Position numbers and translations under genes: made by a program. The notes under the pieces are model-generated. The model saw only the letters and a list, made by a program, of their open reading frames with translations, made no database searches and had not been told where the DNA came from. Below, piece after piece: positions 56,280-63,435 of a DNA stretch of 64,000 nucleotides. The stretch is taken from NCBI GenBank assembly GCA_963771715.1, contig CAVYUQ010000007.1, positions 1 to 64,000 on the forward strand, in the 5' to 3' direction. The stretch is from JACVRW01 sp963771715 (lineage in GTDB: Bacteria > Actinomycetota > Thermoleophilia > Solirubrobacterales > Thermoleophilaceae). Positions within the stretch are counted from its first letter, which is position 1. Each line of letters opens with the position of its first letter.

Positions 56280-56495
56280 GTGCCCCGGCGCACGCGCATC
56301 CTCGCGTACGGAGCGGCCGCGCTGCTCACGGTCGTCGGCTTCGGGTGCGCGGCGCTCGGCGGCCTCGCCGGCCAGATCGCGGCCATCGCGCTCGTGTCGG
56401 CCGGCCTCGGCGGTGCCCTGCTGTTCGCGTTCTACGAGGTCGGGCTGAGCGAGGACCGCGACCGGGCCGAGGAGGACAAACGCCGGCGCCGATAA
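56280..56495 (+). CDS. Small two-helix membrane protein
   Basis: 71 residues. Two hydrophobic segments (ILAYGAAALLTVVGFGCAAL and IAAIALVSAGLGGALLFAFY) and a charged tail EDRDRAEEDKRRRR. GTG 56280 has TACGGT ending six bases upstream. Small proteins of this shape are common in actinobacteria near PEBP-like genes; the function is unknown. Confidence 0.68.
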   Translation: MPRRTRILAYGAAALLTVVGFGCAALGGLAGQIAAIALVSAGLGGALLFAFYEVGLSEDRDRAEEDKRRRR

Positions 56496-56667
56496 TGTGT
56501 TCGCAGGCGCGGTCCCGCGCCAGACCTCCGCTCCGGCGCCCACGCAGCCGGCCGAGGGAGGTAAAGGTGGCCACGAGCCATCGGGACGCCGGTCATCGTC
56601 GCCCCTTTCCGGCGGGGCCTCGGGAGCGTGGGTCCCGGCGCCGCCCGCCGCATAGGAGCGAAGACAG
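56496..56667 (+). other. 172-bp leader region with competing hairpins, no gene
   Basis: This is one of the longest gene-free stretches. It holds GGCGCG/CGCGCC at 56506-56521, and farther on CGCCGG/CCGGCG arms whose loop contains GCCCC, which can also pair with the GGGGC just after the second arm, so two structures exclude one another. GGAGGTAAAGGTG also occurs. I could not match it to a riboswitch class I know. It precedes the DUF4287-SRPBCC gene, which has AGGAGCGAAGACAG before its ATG. Confidence 0.35.
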
Positions 56668-57342
56668 ATGACAAGGCAGAAGACGTTCAAGCGCCGGGTG
56701 CGCGACCGAATGACGAAGACGGGCGAGAGCTACACCGCCGCCCGCAGGATGCTGATCGCGCAGGGCGATCGCCCGGAGACCCCGAAGTTCGAGCCGCCGG
56801 TGGCCGAGGAGCGGGTCATCGAGGCGACCGGGCGCGGCTGGCAGGCGTGGTTCGAGCTGCTCGACGCCTGGGAGGCGGCGAGCCGCACCCACACGGAGAT
56901 CGCGCGCTGGCTGCGAGACGAGCACGCGGTCGACGGCTGGTACTCGCAGTCGATCGCTGTGGGCTATGAGCGCGCACGCGGCCTGCGCCAGCCCGGCGAG
57001 CGCCCGGACGGATTCGCGGTCGGCGCCACGAGGACGGTTGCGGTCCCGGTCGAGCGGCTCTTCGAGATGTTCGCGGACGAGCAGCTGCGCGAGCGCTGGC
57101 TGCCGGGCGCGGACCTGCGCGAGCGAACGGCCACGTCCCCGCGGACCGCCCGCTACGACTGGGAGGACGGCTCGACCCGGGTCGTCGTGGGCTTCGAGGG
57201 CCTCGGCGAGGCGAAGAGCCGGGTGGCGCTCTCCCACGAGCGGCTGCCGGATGCCGAGACCGCCGGGGAGATGAAGGCCTGGTGGCGAGAGCGGCTGACA
57301 GCGCTCAAGTCGCAGCTCGAGGGCGGTGAGCTCGATGCCTGA
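56668..57342 (+). CDS. DUF4287 domain fused to an SRPBCC-like domain
   Basis: 224 residues. The N-terminal DUF4287 part reads TFKRRVRDRMTKTGESYTAA and is followed by a helical segment with WFELLDAWEAASRTHTEIAR and WYSQSIAVGYERARGLRQPG. The C-terminal part, RTVAVPVERLFEMFADEQLR and YDWEDGSTRVVVGFEGLGEA, has the strand-helix pattern of the SRPBCC fold. AGGAG lies ahead of the ATG. The end overlaps the next gene by eight bases. Function unknown. Confidence 0.75.
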   Translation: MTRQKTFKRRVRDRMTKTGESYTAARRMLIAQGDRPETPKFEPPVAEERVIEATGRGWQAWFELLDAWEAASRTHTEIARWLRDEHAVDGWYSQSIAVGYERARGLRQPGERPDGFAVGATRTVAVPVERLFEMFADEQLRERWLPGADLRERTATSPRTARYDWEDGSTRVVVGFEGLGEAKSRVALSHERLPDAETAGEMKAWWRERLTALKSQLEGGELDA

Positions 57343-57727
57343 CGTGAACCTCCTGGCGATCCTCGCCGCCACGATCGCGGCCTTCGTCCTGAGCTCGACG
57401 TACTACTCCGTCTTCGCCGCAGAGCTCGCGCAGGTGAGCGACGCGGCCGCCGTGGGCGAGCAGCCGCCGCCCTGGAAGCTCGCGCTCGAGCTGCTCCGAA
57501 GCCTGACCCTGGCCACGGTGGTGGCGGGCCTTGCGTCGCAGGGCGGCATCGACGAGTGGACGGGTGGGCTGGTGCTCGGGCTCTCCCTCTGGATCGGGTT
57601 CCCGCTCGTGCTCTGGACGGGCGCGATGATCTGGGAGAACACGCCCTGGAAGCTCGCGGCGCTCCACGGCGGCGACTGGCTCGCGAAGCTGCTCGTCGTC
57701 GCGCTGCTCGTGAGCGTCTTGCAGTAG
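57335..57727 (+). CDS. DUF1761-like four-helix membrane protein
   Basis: 130 residues with four hydrophobic segments: LLAILAATIAAFVLSSTYYS, LTLATVVAGLASQGG, GLVLGLSLWIGFPLVLWTGA and LLVVALLVSVLQ. The first helix ending in STYYSVF and the WIGFPLVLWTGAMIWE segment fit the DUF1761 family. ATG 57335 or GTG 57326 could be the start. Overlaps the preceding gene, so cotranslation is likely. No known function. Confidence 0.72.
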   Translation: MPDVNLLAILAATIAAFVLSSTYYSVFAAELAQVSDAAAVGEQPPPWKLALELLRSLTLATVVAGLASQGGIDEWTGGLVLGLSLWIGFPLVLWTGAMIWENTPWKLAALHGGDWLAKLLVVALLVSVLQ

Positions 57728-57729
57728 CG

Positions 57730-58128
57730 CTACTCCCCCACCCCGGCGGCTTTGAGGGCGGCGGGCCAGTTGGTGAAGTACTCGATCCGCACCATCGTTC
57801 CGTCACGGAACGTGGTGACCTGGTGGTACATCTCCGTCTCCAGCTCGGCCCCGCTGCCCTTGCCGCGCCCGTAGTAGCGAAGCCGCACCGCCACGCGGTC
57901 GCCCGCGTCCACGAACTCCTGCGGGTCGAGCCTCAGCTCCTCGAAGGTCTCGTCGAGCCCCTCCCAGAAGCGCCTCACCTGCTCCGGGCCCACGCAGGAG
58001 TCGGAGCGCTGGAGCGCCGGAAGCACCCACTCGAGCTCGGGGTCGAAGTGGCGGAGGGCGGCGTCGAAGTCACGCCGGTTGTAGTCGGCGATGAAGTCGC
58101 TCGTCTTGACGACGTTCTCCTGAGACAT
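57730..58128 (-). CDS. SnoaL-like NTF2-fold protein
   Basis: 132 residues. MSQENVVKTSDFIADYNRRD, LRHFDPELEWVLPALQ and VGPEQVRRFWEGLDETFEEL are the opening helices and pocket strand; DAGDRVAVRLRYYGRGKGSG and EMYHQVTTFRDGTMVRIEYF the closing sheet. It resembles the protein at 59.6 kb, which also has the RGKGSGAE turn, so the two are paralogues. Convergent with the DUF1761 gene, two bases apart. Ligand unknown. Confidence 0.8.
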   Translation of the reverse strand: MSQENVVKTSDFIADYNRRDFDAALRHFDPELEWVLPALQRSDSCVGPEQVRRFWEGLDETFEELRLDPQEFVDAGDRVAVRLRYYGRGKGSGAELETEMYHQVTTFRDGTMVRIEYFTNWPAALKAAGVGE

Positions 58129-58135
58129 CGTTCGG

Positions 58136-58462
58136 TCAGGGCGCCGGAAGCACCGCTCGCAGGTCCTCGGATCGAATTCGGATGTCTTCCTCGGCTTGAT
58201 CGCATTGCGGCTCGACGAGCTCGATGTGCACGAACTGGTCGCCGAGCTGGTTGAGCGCCACGCGGGCGGCCACCTCGGACCCGTTCGCGGCCTCGGGACA
58301 CGCTGCACCAACCACCTGCACGCCGCTCGGCGTGAGCACCAGCGTGCGGGAACTGAGCCGCGGACCGGTCACGAACGCATAGGCAAGCAGAATCGCCGTG
58401 AGGACGAAGGCTCCGGCCGCCGTGGCCACGAACGCCGCGCGGGTTCGGGTGCCCGGCCGCAC
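58136..58462 (-). CDS. Small membrane-anchored exported protein, unknown
   Basis: 108 residues. One N-terminal membrane helix (AAFVATAAGAFVLTAILLAY) and an outer part with two Cys (GAACPEA and PQCDQAE) that could form a disulfide. VARVALNQLGDQFVHIELVE is the most ordered part. The GTG start at 58462 is the only reasonable one. It reads into the SnoaL-like gene after seven bases. No family recognised. Confidence 0.55.
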   Translation of the reverse strand: MRPGTRTRAAFVATAAGAFVLTAILLAYAFVTGPRLSSRTLVLTPSGVQVVGAACPEAANGSEVAARVALNQLGDQFVHIELVEPQCDQAEEDIRIRSEDLRAVLPAP

Positions 58463-58569
58463 GCAACGAACGCGAGCAGACCGATGACCTGGCCCAAAGC
58501 GCGAAGGTCCGCGAACAGGCCGGTGGCATGTCTCATCCGAGAAGATGCGCCGTGAAAGGAGCGACAGCC

Positions 58570-58866
58570 ATGAGCGTGACCTATTCGAGCGGAGCCTGGG
58601 TCGCCAAGGAGGGCGAGGAGGAGGAGTTCGTCTCAGCCTGGACCGAGTTCGCCCGCTGGCTCGCCACGATGCCCGGCTCGGGAACCGCGCGCCTGACGCG
58701 CGACCTCAGGGAGCCTCGGCGGTACATGAGCTTCGCGCCGTGGGAAAGCGTGGAGGCACTGCAGGCGTGGAGGTCCAACCCCGAGTTCCCTGAGCGGATG
58801 GCCGCCGTGCAGGAGCACGTGGCCGAGTTCAGCCCGACCGAGTACGAGCTGGTGGCCGAGGTCTAG
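58570..58866 (+). CDS. ABM-type (antibiotic biosynthesis monooxygenase-like) small protein
   Basis: 98 residues with the dimeric alpha-beta barrel pattern: YSSGAWVAKEGEEEEFVSAW, ARLTRDLREPRRYMSFAPWE and SVEALQAWRSNPEFPERMAA. This is the ABM/Dabb-like fold; some members are cofactor-free oxygenases, others bind haem, many have no known activity. AAAGGAG lies nine bases before ATG 58570. A perfect palindromic terminator follows. Confidence 0.82.
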   Translation: MSVTYSSGAWVAKEGEEEEFVSAWTEFARWLATMPGSGTARLTRDLREPRRYMSFAPWESVEALQAWRSNPEFPERMAAVQEHVAEFSPTEYELVAEV

Positions 58867-58873
58867 GACGCCG

Positions 58874-58901
58874 CCGGCCGGGATCGATCGATCCCGGCCG
58901 G
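58874..58901. terminator. Perfect 28-bp palindromic terminator between convergent genes
   Basis: CCGGCCGGGATCGA followed by its exact complement; in RNA this folds into a stem of about 12 pairs with a four-base GATC loop. It lies between the ABM gene and the convergent collagen-like gene and can serve both strands. Lacks a T-run. Confidence 0.72.
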
Positions 58902-58927
58902 TTCGGCGTTGGACTGATGAGGGGCGG

Positions 58928-59452
58928 TCAGCCGACGTACGCGCAAGCTGCCCAGGCGCTGAGGCCCACGGGCGAGCCGCCGTCGTTTCTCGCGGCCACG
59001 GCCCAGTCCTTGTTGGCATACGGGCCCATCAGGGTGATGGGCGCGTTGCCCTCCGAACCCCCACTGCCGGCGACCACCTTCTTGCCGGCCGGGCAGTCGA
59101 GGTCTGCGACTCCGAACTGGCCAGGAGCGATCTGCACGTCCGCTCCGTACACGATCTCGTATCCGCTGATGCCGGGCGCCCCGGGGTCACCCTTCTGCCC
59201 CTGCGGGCCGGCCGGGAGCTGGCTGGCCTTGAAGTCGGCGGCCATCAGGCTGCCGTTCTTGACCTTGCGCGCGGTGACCGCGTTCTTCTTCAGCTTGGAT
59301 GCGGTCACGGCCTTCTTCTGCAGCTGTGCTGTACCGACCGAGTTCTCGGGCAGCACGGTGGCGGCGTAGCTCACGCCGCCGAGCGCGACGACAAGCGCGA
59401 CGCAGGCGACGATCATGGCGGGCGAGGGCAGGCGGCTGGAGATGGCGCTCAT
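58928..59452 (-). CDS. Exported collagen-repeat protein
   Basis: 174 residues. The N-terminus RLPSPAMIVACVALVVALGG is an uncleaved or weakly cleaved signal of a kind I associate with Thermoleophilia. Next are helical repeats of the pattern AVTxxKLKKNAVTxRKVKNG, a short collagen stretch GPQGQKGDPGAPG (four G-x-y triplets) and a C-terminal beta domain (VYGADVQIAPGQFGVADLDC) with three Cys, probably the trimer head. GAAGGAG precedes the ATG. Likely a cell-surface fibre-like protein. Confidence 0.75.
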   Translation of the reverse strand: MSAISSRLPSPAMIVACVALVVALGGVSYAATVLPENSVGTAQLQKKAVTASKLKKNAVTARKVKNGSLMAADFKASQLPAGPQGQKGDPGAPGISGYEIVYGADVQIAPGQFGVADLDCPAGKKVVAGSGGSEGNAPITLMGPYANKDWAVAARNDGGSPVGLSAWAACAYVG

Positions 59453-59596
59453 TCGGTGCTCCTTCGATCGGTGGTGCCTTCCCCACCGATGCTCGGCGAG
59501 CGGCGCCGACCGGACCAGGAGGGCTGGCCGCCAGACTGCTGGCGGGCTTCCGCACGGATGTGGCGGAGATCCGACCCTCTGTCGATACTGAGAGGC

Positions 59597-60007
59597 GTGC
59601 CGGTGGATCTCGACTTCCTTCGAAAGATCTTCGACGTTCACAACTCGGCCGGGGCCGACTTTCCCGACCTGCTCGCGCGCGACTACCTGCACCCCGATGT
59701 CGAGTTCGTCGAGACCACGGCGGCGCCGGGCGCCACGACTCACCGCGGAAGCGACGCGGTGGCCACCCTCTTTCGCGACCGCTTCGACGTGGGCGCGATG
59801 CTGATCGAGGACCTGACGCTCACGCCCCTTGATGACCGCCGCGTCCTCGCCGCGTTCCGGATCCACATGCGCGGAAAGGGCAGCGGCGCGGAGGCCTCGA
59901 TGCGACTTTGGAACCTCCTCACTCTCGATGGCTCGCGGATCGCCCGCATCGAGGAGTTCAGCGACGAGGACGCGGCGCTCGCGGCGGCAGGACCGCGGTC
60001 TAGCTAG
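59597..60007 (+). CDS. SnoaL-like NTF2-fold protein
   Basis: 136 residues. LDFLRKIFDVHNSAGADFPD, DYLHPDVEFVETTAAPGATT and HRGSDAVATLFRDRFDVGAM open the fold; DDRRVLAAFRIHMRGKGSGA and LWNLLTLDGSRIARIEEFSD close it. GTG 59597 lies seven bases after GATACT, suggesting a leaderless start; GTG 59603 has GAGAGG at Shine-Dalgarno distance, so the start is open by two codons. Paralogue of the protein at 57.7-58.1 kb. Ends four bases into the convergent methyltransferase. Confidence 0.78.
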   Translation: MPVDLDFLRKIFDVHNSAGADFPDLLARDYLHPDVEFVETTAAPGATTHRGSDAVATLFRDRFDVGAMLIEDLTLTPLDDRRVLAAFRIHMRGKGSGAEASMRLWNLLTLDGSRIARIEEFSDEDAALAAAGPRSS

Positions 60008-61053
60008 CCCGGCTTCGTAGCCGCCTGGATCCCCACGCCCGGCACCGTTCTGAACCGGATCGGCGACCGCGGCTTGAGCCCCGCCTGCCGCTGCCAGTCC
60101 GCGATCTCCTCGACCGCCCACGTCCCCGACTGGCTCGTCAGGGCGAAATAGAACTCGAGCAGGGCGCCGAGCTGGCCCGCGTCCTTCGAGCTGCGCGGCC
60201 GGAACTCGTCGAGCACCGCGAGCACGCCGCCGGGGCGCAGCGCCGCGGCAACCTTCGCTGCCAGCTCGCGGTTCTGCGCCTCGCTGAAGTGGTGGACGAG
60301 CTGGCCGATCAGGACGAGGTCGTACGCGTCGGTGCCGAGGTCGGTTGTGAGCGCATCGCCGGTGCGGTGGACCACGCGATCGCCCATCCCCTCGGCGGCG
60401 AGCAGCGGAGCAGCCTGCTCAACCGCCTCGGGCAGGTCGAGCACCTCCGAGCGCAGTCCGTCGTGGCGGCGGCAGAGCGCGACCGAGTAGTAGCCGTGCG
60501 AGCCGCCGATGTCGAGCATCGCGCTGGCGCCCTTCGGGACGGGCATCCGCCTCACGGCCTCGCCGGCGAAGGCGTTCGCCATCGCGCGCATGCCTCGCTG
60601 GTAGAGGTCCCAGTTCTCGGCACCGAGGTCGGAGCTGTGCAGTTCGAGCGGCTCGCCGGTGCGGACGTAGTCCTCGGCGCGCTCCATGAAATCCCACTCG
60701 AGGAACTGGAACAGCAACTTGTCGGCGATCGAGCTGGGGCTGTCGCGGAGCAGCCACTTGCGGGAGACCGGCGTGAGCGCATATCCACCGTCCTCGGGCC
60801 GCAGGTAGCCGGCGCCCGCGAGCGCGAACAGCAGCTTCTCGGTTCCCACCTGGCTCGTTCCGCAGCGGGCCGCGACCTCATCCGCCGTCGCCGCGCCGTC
60901 CCCGACCGCATCGAACACGCCGAGCTTCGTGCCGACCATGATGAGCCGGGCGAGCGTGAAGGCCATCTGCGTCTCGATGAGCGGCCGCGGCGCCAGGTTG
61001 AGGCGCTCGATCACGCGCTCGAGCGGGTTCTCCGCCTTCGCTCCGAATCTCAC
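60004..61053 (-). CDS. SAM-dependent O-methyltransferase, plant OMT/hydroxyneurosporene type
   Basis: 349 residues. An N-terminal winged-helix dimerisation domain (TLARLIMVGTKLGVFDAVGD, TADEVAARCGTSQVGTEKLL) is followed by the catalytic domain: MLDIGGSHGYYSVALCRRHD (SAM loop), EVLDLPEAVEQAAPL, HRTGDALTTDLG, IGQLVHHFSEAQNRELAAKV and LAVLDEFRPRSSK. The family methylates phenolic or polyketide hydroxyls. GTG 61053 overlaps the stop of the upstream luciferase-like gene (GTGA), so the two may act on one compound. Confidence 0.87.
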   Translation of the reverse strand: MRFGAKAENPLERVIERLNLAPRPLIETQMAFTLARLIMVGTKLGVFDAVGDGAATADEVAARCGTSQVGTEKLLFALAGAGYLRPEDGGYALTPVSRKWLLRDSPSSIADKLLFQFLEWDFMERAEDYVRTGEPLELHSSDLGAENWDLYQRGMRAMANAFAGEAVRRMPVPKGASAMLDIGGSHGYYSVALCRRHDGLRSEVLDLPEAVEQAAPLLAAEGMGDRVVHRTGDALTTDLGTDAYDLVLIGQLVHHFSEAQNRELAAKVAAALRPGGVLAVLDEFRPRSSKDAGQLGALLEFYFALTSQSGTWAVEEIADWQRQAGLKPRSPIRFRTVPGVGIQAATKPG

Positions 61054-61949
61054 GCCGGCAACTCTACGGCCGGGAGCACGGCCGTGGCCGCGAGCTCGAT
61101 CTGCCGCGGCTCGTCGCCGAGCGGCCAGAGATGGACGCGCTCGCATCCCGCCTGCGCGTAGCGCGAGAGCAGCTCGGCGCAACCCTCCGCAGGCCCGACG
61201 CAGAGCTGGTCGCGGAGGACGTCCGGATCGCGTTTCAGCAGCGGGCCCAGGACGTCGCGCAGGACGCGGTCCGCCTCGCTGGCGTCCTCGGTGATCCAGG
61301 TCCACATCGTGACGAGGGCGTTGGGGAACGCGGCGGGATCCCTGCCGCGCTCGCGAAGCTCGTCCGACAGCGACTCCCTGGCGGCTGTGAAGCGCTCGGG
61401 GGTCGTGTTGTAGGCGGACGCCAGCCACCCGTCGCCGAGGCGCGCGACGCGCCGAAGTCCGGCAGGCGAGCCCCAGCTCCCGATCCAGAGCGGCACGCCC
61501 CCGCTCCGCCGCGGCGCGGGCGCCAGCTCCGAATCCGCTCCCAGGAGCGCCCGCAGCCTGGCCGTGGCCTCGTCGAATCGCGCCCAGCGCTCCTCGTAGG
61601 GGACGCCCACCGCGTCGTAGTCGCGCTCGGACGACCCGGGACCGACTCCCGCCACGACCCGTCCGTCGGACAACAGGTCGAGCGCCGCGAGCGTCTTGGC
61701 CAGCGCCACCGGGCCGCGCAGCGCGACAAGCGCGACGGTCGTCGCGAGCTCCATGGTGCCGGAGCGCTCCACCACGGCCGCGAGGGCCGTCGGGCCGTCC
61801 AGCCACGGCGTCTGAAAGAGGAAGTGATCGTTGGCGGACACCGCCGCAAGCTCGCACTCGCGCGCGGCGTCGACCGCGCGCGTGAGGCGAGCGAGGGACA
61901 GTCCCTCGTCGCCGAACTCCATCAGAGGTAGGTGGACGCCGAGCTTCAA
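61050..61949 (-). CDS. LLM class (luciferase-like, probably F420-dependent) oxidoreductase
   Basis: 299 residues in a TIM-barrel pattern: LGVHLPLMEFGDEGLSLARL, AVSANDHFLFQTPWLDGPTA, LATTVALVALRGPVALAKTL, LLSDGRVVAGVGPGSSERDY and PLWIGSWGSPAGLRRVARLG. In actinobacteria such proteins mostly use F420, but FMN cannot be excluded. TTG 61949 overlaps the stop of the reductase gene upstream (TTGA). Part of a three-gene minus-strand operon. Confidence 0.88.
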   Translation of the reverse strand: MKLGVHLPLMEFGDEGLSLARLTRAVDAARECELAAVSANDHFLFQTPWLDGPTALAAVVERSGTMELATTVALVALRGPVALAKTLAALDLLSDGRVVAGVGPGSSERDYDAVGVPYEERWARFDEATARLRALLGADSELAPAPRRSGGVPLWIGSWGSPAGLRRVARLGDGWLASAYNTTPERFTAARESLSDELRERGRDPAAFPNALVTMWTWITEDASEADRVLRDVLGPLLKRDPDVLRDQLCVGPAEGCAELLSRYAQAGCERVHLWPLGDEPRQIELAATAVLPAVELPA

Positions 61950-62539
61950 ACCACGCGGTAGTCGATGAAGGTCGCGAACTGGGACTGTCGCACCCCGAGA
62001 TGCTCCAGGTCCAGCGACTTCGAGAAGCCGTCGAACAGCCGCTTGCCGCCGCCGAGGGCGACCGGCGCGATGATGATGGTCAGCTCGTCGACGATCCCGG
62101 CCTCGAGCGCCTGGCGGATGATCTGGGCTCCGCCCATGACGTGAACGTCCTTCTCGCCGGCCGCCTCACGGGCGCGCTCGACCGCGGCCTCGACCCCGGA
62201 GACGAACGTGAACTCGCCGCCCTCCGGCTCTTCCTCGGGCCGATGGGTCACGATGAAGAACGGCAGTCCCCACGGGTTCTGGTCGCCCCAGTGCCGCGCC
62301 GCCTCGTAGGTCCAGCGTCCGCCGACAACGGCGCCGACCCTTGACGTGACCTCCTCGAGCCACTCGGCGTCCGCGCCGGTGGCCTCGGCCCTGGTGTCGT
62401 CGCCATACGTCCATGGACCGCCGAACACCCAGTAGTGCAGCCGCTCACCGCCCTCGCCGAGGCCCTTGCCGGGGCCGTCATCCGGTCCCGCGATGTATCC
62501 GTCGACCGACGTTGTGATGCTGGCGAGAACCTTGGCCAT
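61946..62539 (-). CDS. Dihydrofolate reductase family protein (RibD C-terminal type)
   Basis: 197 residues. VLASITTSVDGYIAGPDDGP is the first strand and nucleotide loop, VGAVVGGRWTYEAARHW and HVMGGAQIIRQALEAGIVDE the second half, and IIIAPVALGGGKRLFDG the end. These stand-alone RibD_C proteins are common beside ArsR regulators in actinobacteria and lack a firm activity. AATACT ends six bases before the ATG. It is divergent from the ArsR gene and may be under its control. Confidence 0.88.
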   Translation of the reverse strand: MAKVLASITTSVDGYIAGPDDGPGKGLGEGGERLHYWVFGGPWTYGDDTRAEATGADAEWLEEVTSRVGAVVGGRWTYEAARHWGDQNPWGLPFFIVTHRPEEEPEGGEFTFVSGVEAAVERAREAAGEKDVHVMGGAQIIRQALEAGIVDELTIIIAPVALGGGKRLFDGFSKSLDLEHLGVRQSQFATFIDYRVV

Positions 62540-62549
62540 TCGCGCAGTA

Positions 62550-62600
62550 TTGACTGCGGCGAGTTGGTAAGTGTAGACTTACCGTCATTCATGACTTACC
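62550..62600 (+). promoter_or_regulatory. ArsR promoter with operator GGTAAGT-N4-ACTTACC and a third half-site
   Basis: TTGACT (62550-62555) and TAGACT (62574-62579), 18 bases apart, form a promoter. The perfect inverted repeat GGTAAGT GTAG ACTTACC at 62566-62583 covers the -10 element. A third ACTTACC at 62594-62600 lies within the first codons of the gene. An ArsR-type repressor bound here would block its own promoter and, 27 bases away, the divergent reductase promoter. Confidence 0.72.
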
Positions 62601-62908
62601 GAGCTGACGGATGGAGCGCGCTCGGGGACCCGACGAGGCGCGCGATCTTCGAGCGGCTCGTCGAGCACCCGCGCGCGGTGGGCGAGCTCGCCGGCGAGCT
62701 GCCGGTGAGCCGGCCCGCGGTCTCGCAGCACCTGAAGGTGCTGAAGGAGGCCGGGCTCGTGGTCGACCGCCCCGCGGGCAACCGCCGCATCTACCGGGTC
62801 GACCCCGACGGCGTCGACGCGCTTCGCGCCCAGCTCGACGGTTTCTGGACAAAGGCGCTGGCGGCCTACAAGGCGGCCGCCGAGCGCACAACGGAGGAGA
62901 GCGAATGA
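62591..62908 (+). CDS. ArsR family transcriptional regulator
   Basis: 105 residues. WSALGDPTRRAIFERLVEHP is the opening helix pair, AVGELAGELPVSRPAVSQHL the recognition region and KVLKEAGLVVDRPAGNRRIY the wing. No Cys metal site, so it belongs to the SmtB/ArsR members that sense something other than metals and that are nearly always followed by an SRPBCC gene, as here (ATGA overlap). Confidence 0.92.
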   Translation: MTYRADGWSALGDPTRRAIFERLVEHPRAVGELAGELPVSRPAVSQHLKVLKEAGLVVDRPAGNRRIYRVDPDGVDALRAQLDGFWTKALAAYKAAAERTTEESE

Positions 62909-63384
62909 GCACCCAAGCACACGAGGCCACCGTGCAGAAGCAGATCGTCGTCGAGGCGCCGCTCGAGCGTGCGTTCTCGGTCTTCACCGAGGAGTTCGAC
63001 AGCATCAAGCCGCGCGATCACAACCTGATGGCCGTCGATATAGCCGAGACGGTGTTCGAGCCTCGCGAGGGTGGTCGCATCTACGACCGCGGCGTCGACG
63101 GCAGCGAGTGCCAGTGGGCTCGCGTGCTCGCCTACGAGCCGCCGAACCGCGTCGTGTTCAGCTGGGACATCAATCCTCAGTGGCAGCTCGAGTCCGACCT
63201 GGAGAAGACCAGCGAGGTCGAGGTGCGCTTCATCGCCGAGACCCCGGAGCGCACGCGGGTCGAGCTCGAGCATCGCAACCTCGGCCGCCACGGCGAGGGC
63301 TGGGAGGGCATGCGCGAGGGCGTGGGCTCCGAGGGCGGCTGGCCGCTCTACCTGGAGAGGTTCGCCCAGCTCCTGAGACGCTGA
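62905..63384 (+). CDS. SRPBCC (AHSA1-like) family protein
   Basis: 159 residues. VQKQIVVEAPLERAFSVFTE is the first strand and helix, EPREGGRIYDRGVDGSECQW and PPNRVVFSWDINPQWQLESD the central sheet, RVELEHRNLGRHGEGWEGMR the last strand and helix. This is the Aha1/activator-type subgroup coupled to ArsR regulators. GGAGGAG stands before the ATG, which overlaps the ArsR stop. Ligand unknown. Confidence 0.9.
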   Translation: MSTQAHEATVQKQIVVEAPLERAFSVFTEEFDSIKPRDHNLMAVDIAETVFEPREGGRIYDRGVDGSECQWARVLAYEPPNRVVFSWDINPQWQLESDLEKTSEVEVRFIAETPERTRVELEHRNLGRHGEGWEGMREGVGSEGGWPLYLERFAQLLRR

Positions 63385-63390
63385 GTGCGA

Positions 63391-63410
63391 GGCGTGCTGA
63401 AATGCACGCC
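63391..63410 (+). terminator. Short hairpin between the SRPBCC gene and the DUF4389 gene
   Basis: GGCGTGC and GCACGCC enclose TGAAAT, a seven-base stem six bases after the SRPBCC stop. It ends 25 bases before the next start; it may be a weak terminator. Confidence 0.5.
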
Positions 63411-63435
63411 AAGCACCAGCCAAAGGAGGCGCCAG

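Noticed and set aside
56575..56667. A cobalamin, SAM or c-di-GMP riboswitch before the DUF4287 gene
   Set aside because: None of the conserved core strings of these classes that I know could be found, so only a structured leader is reported.
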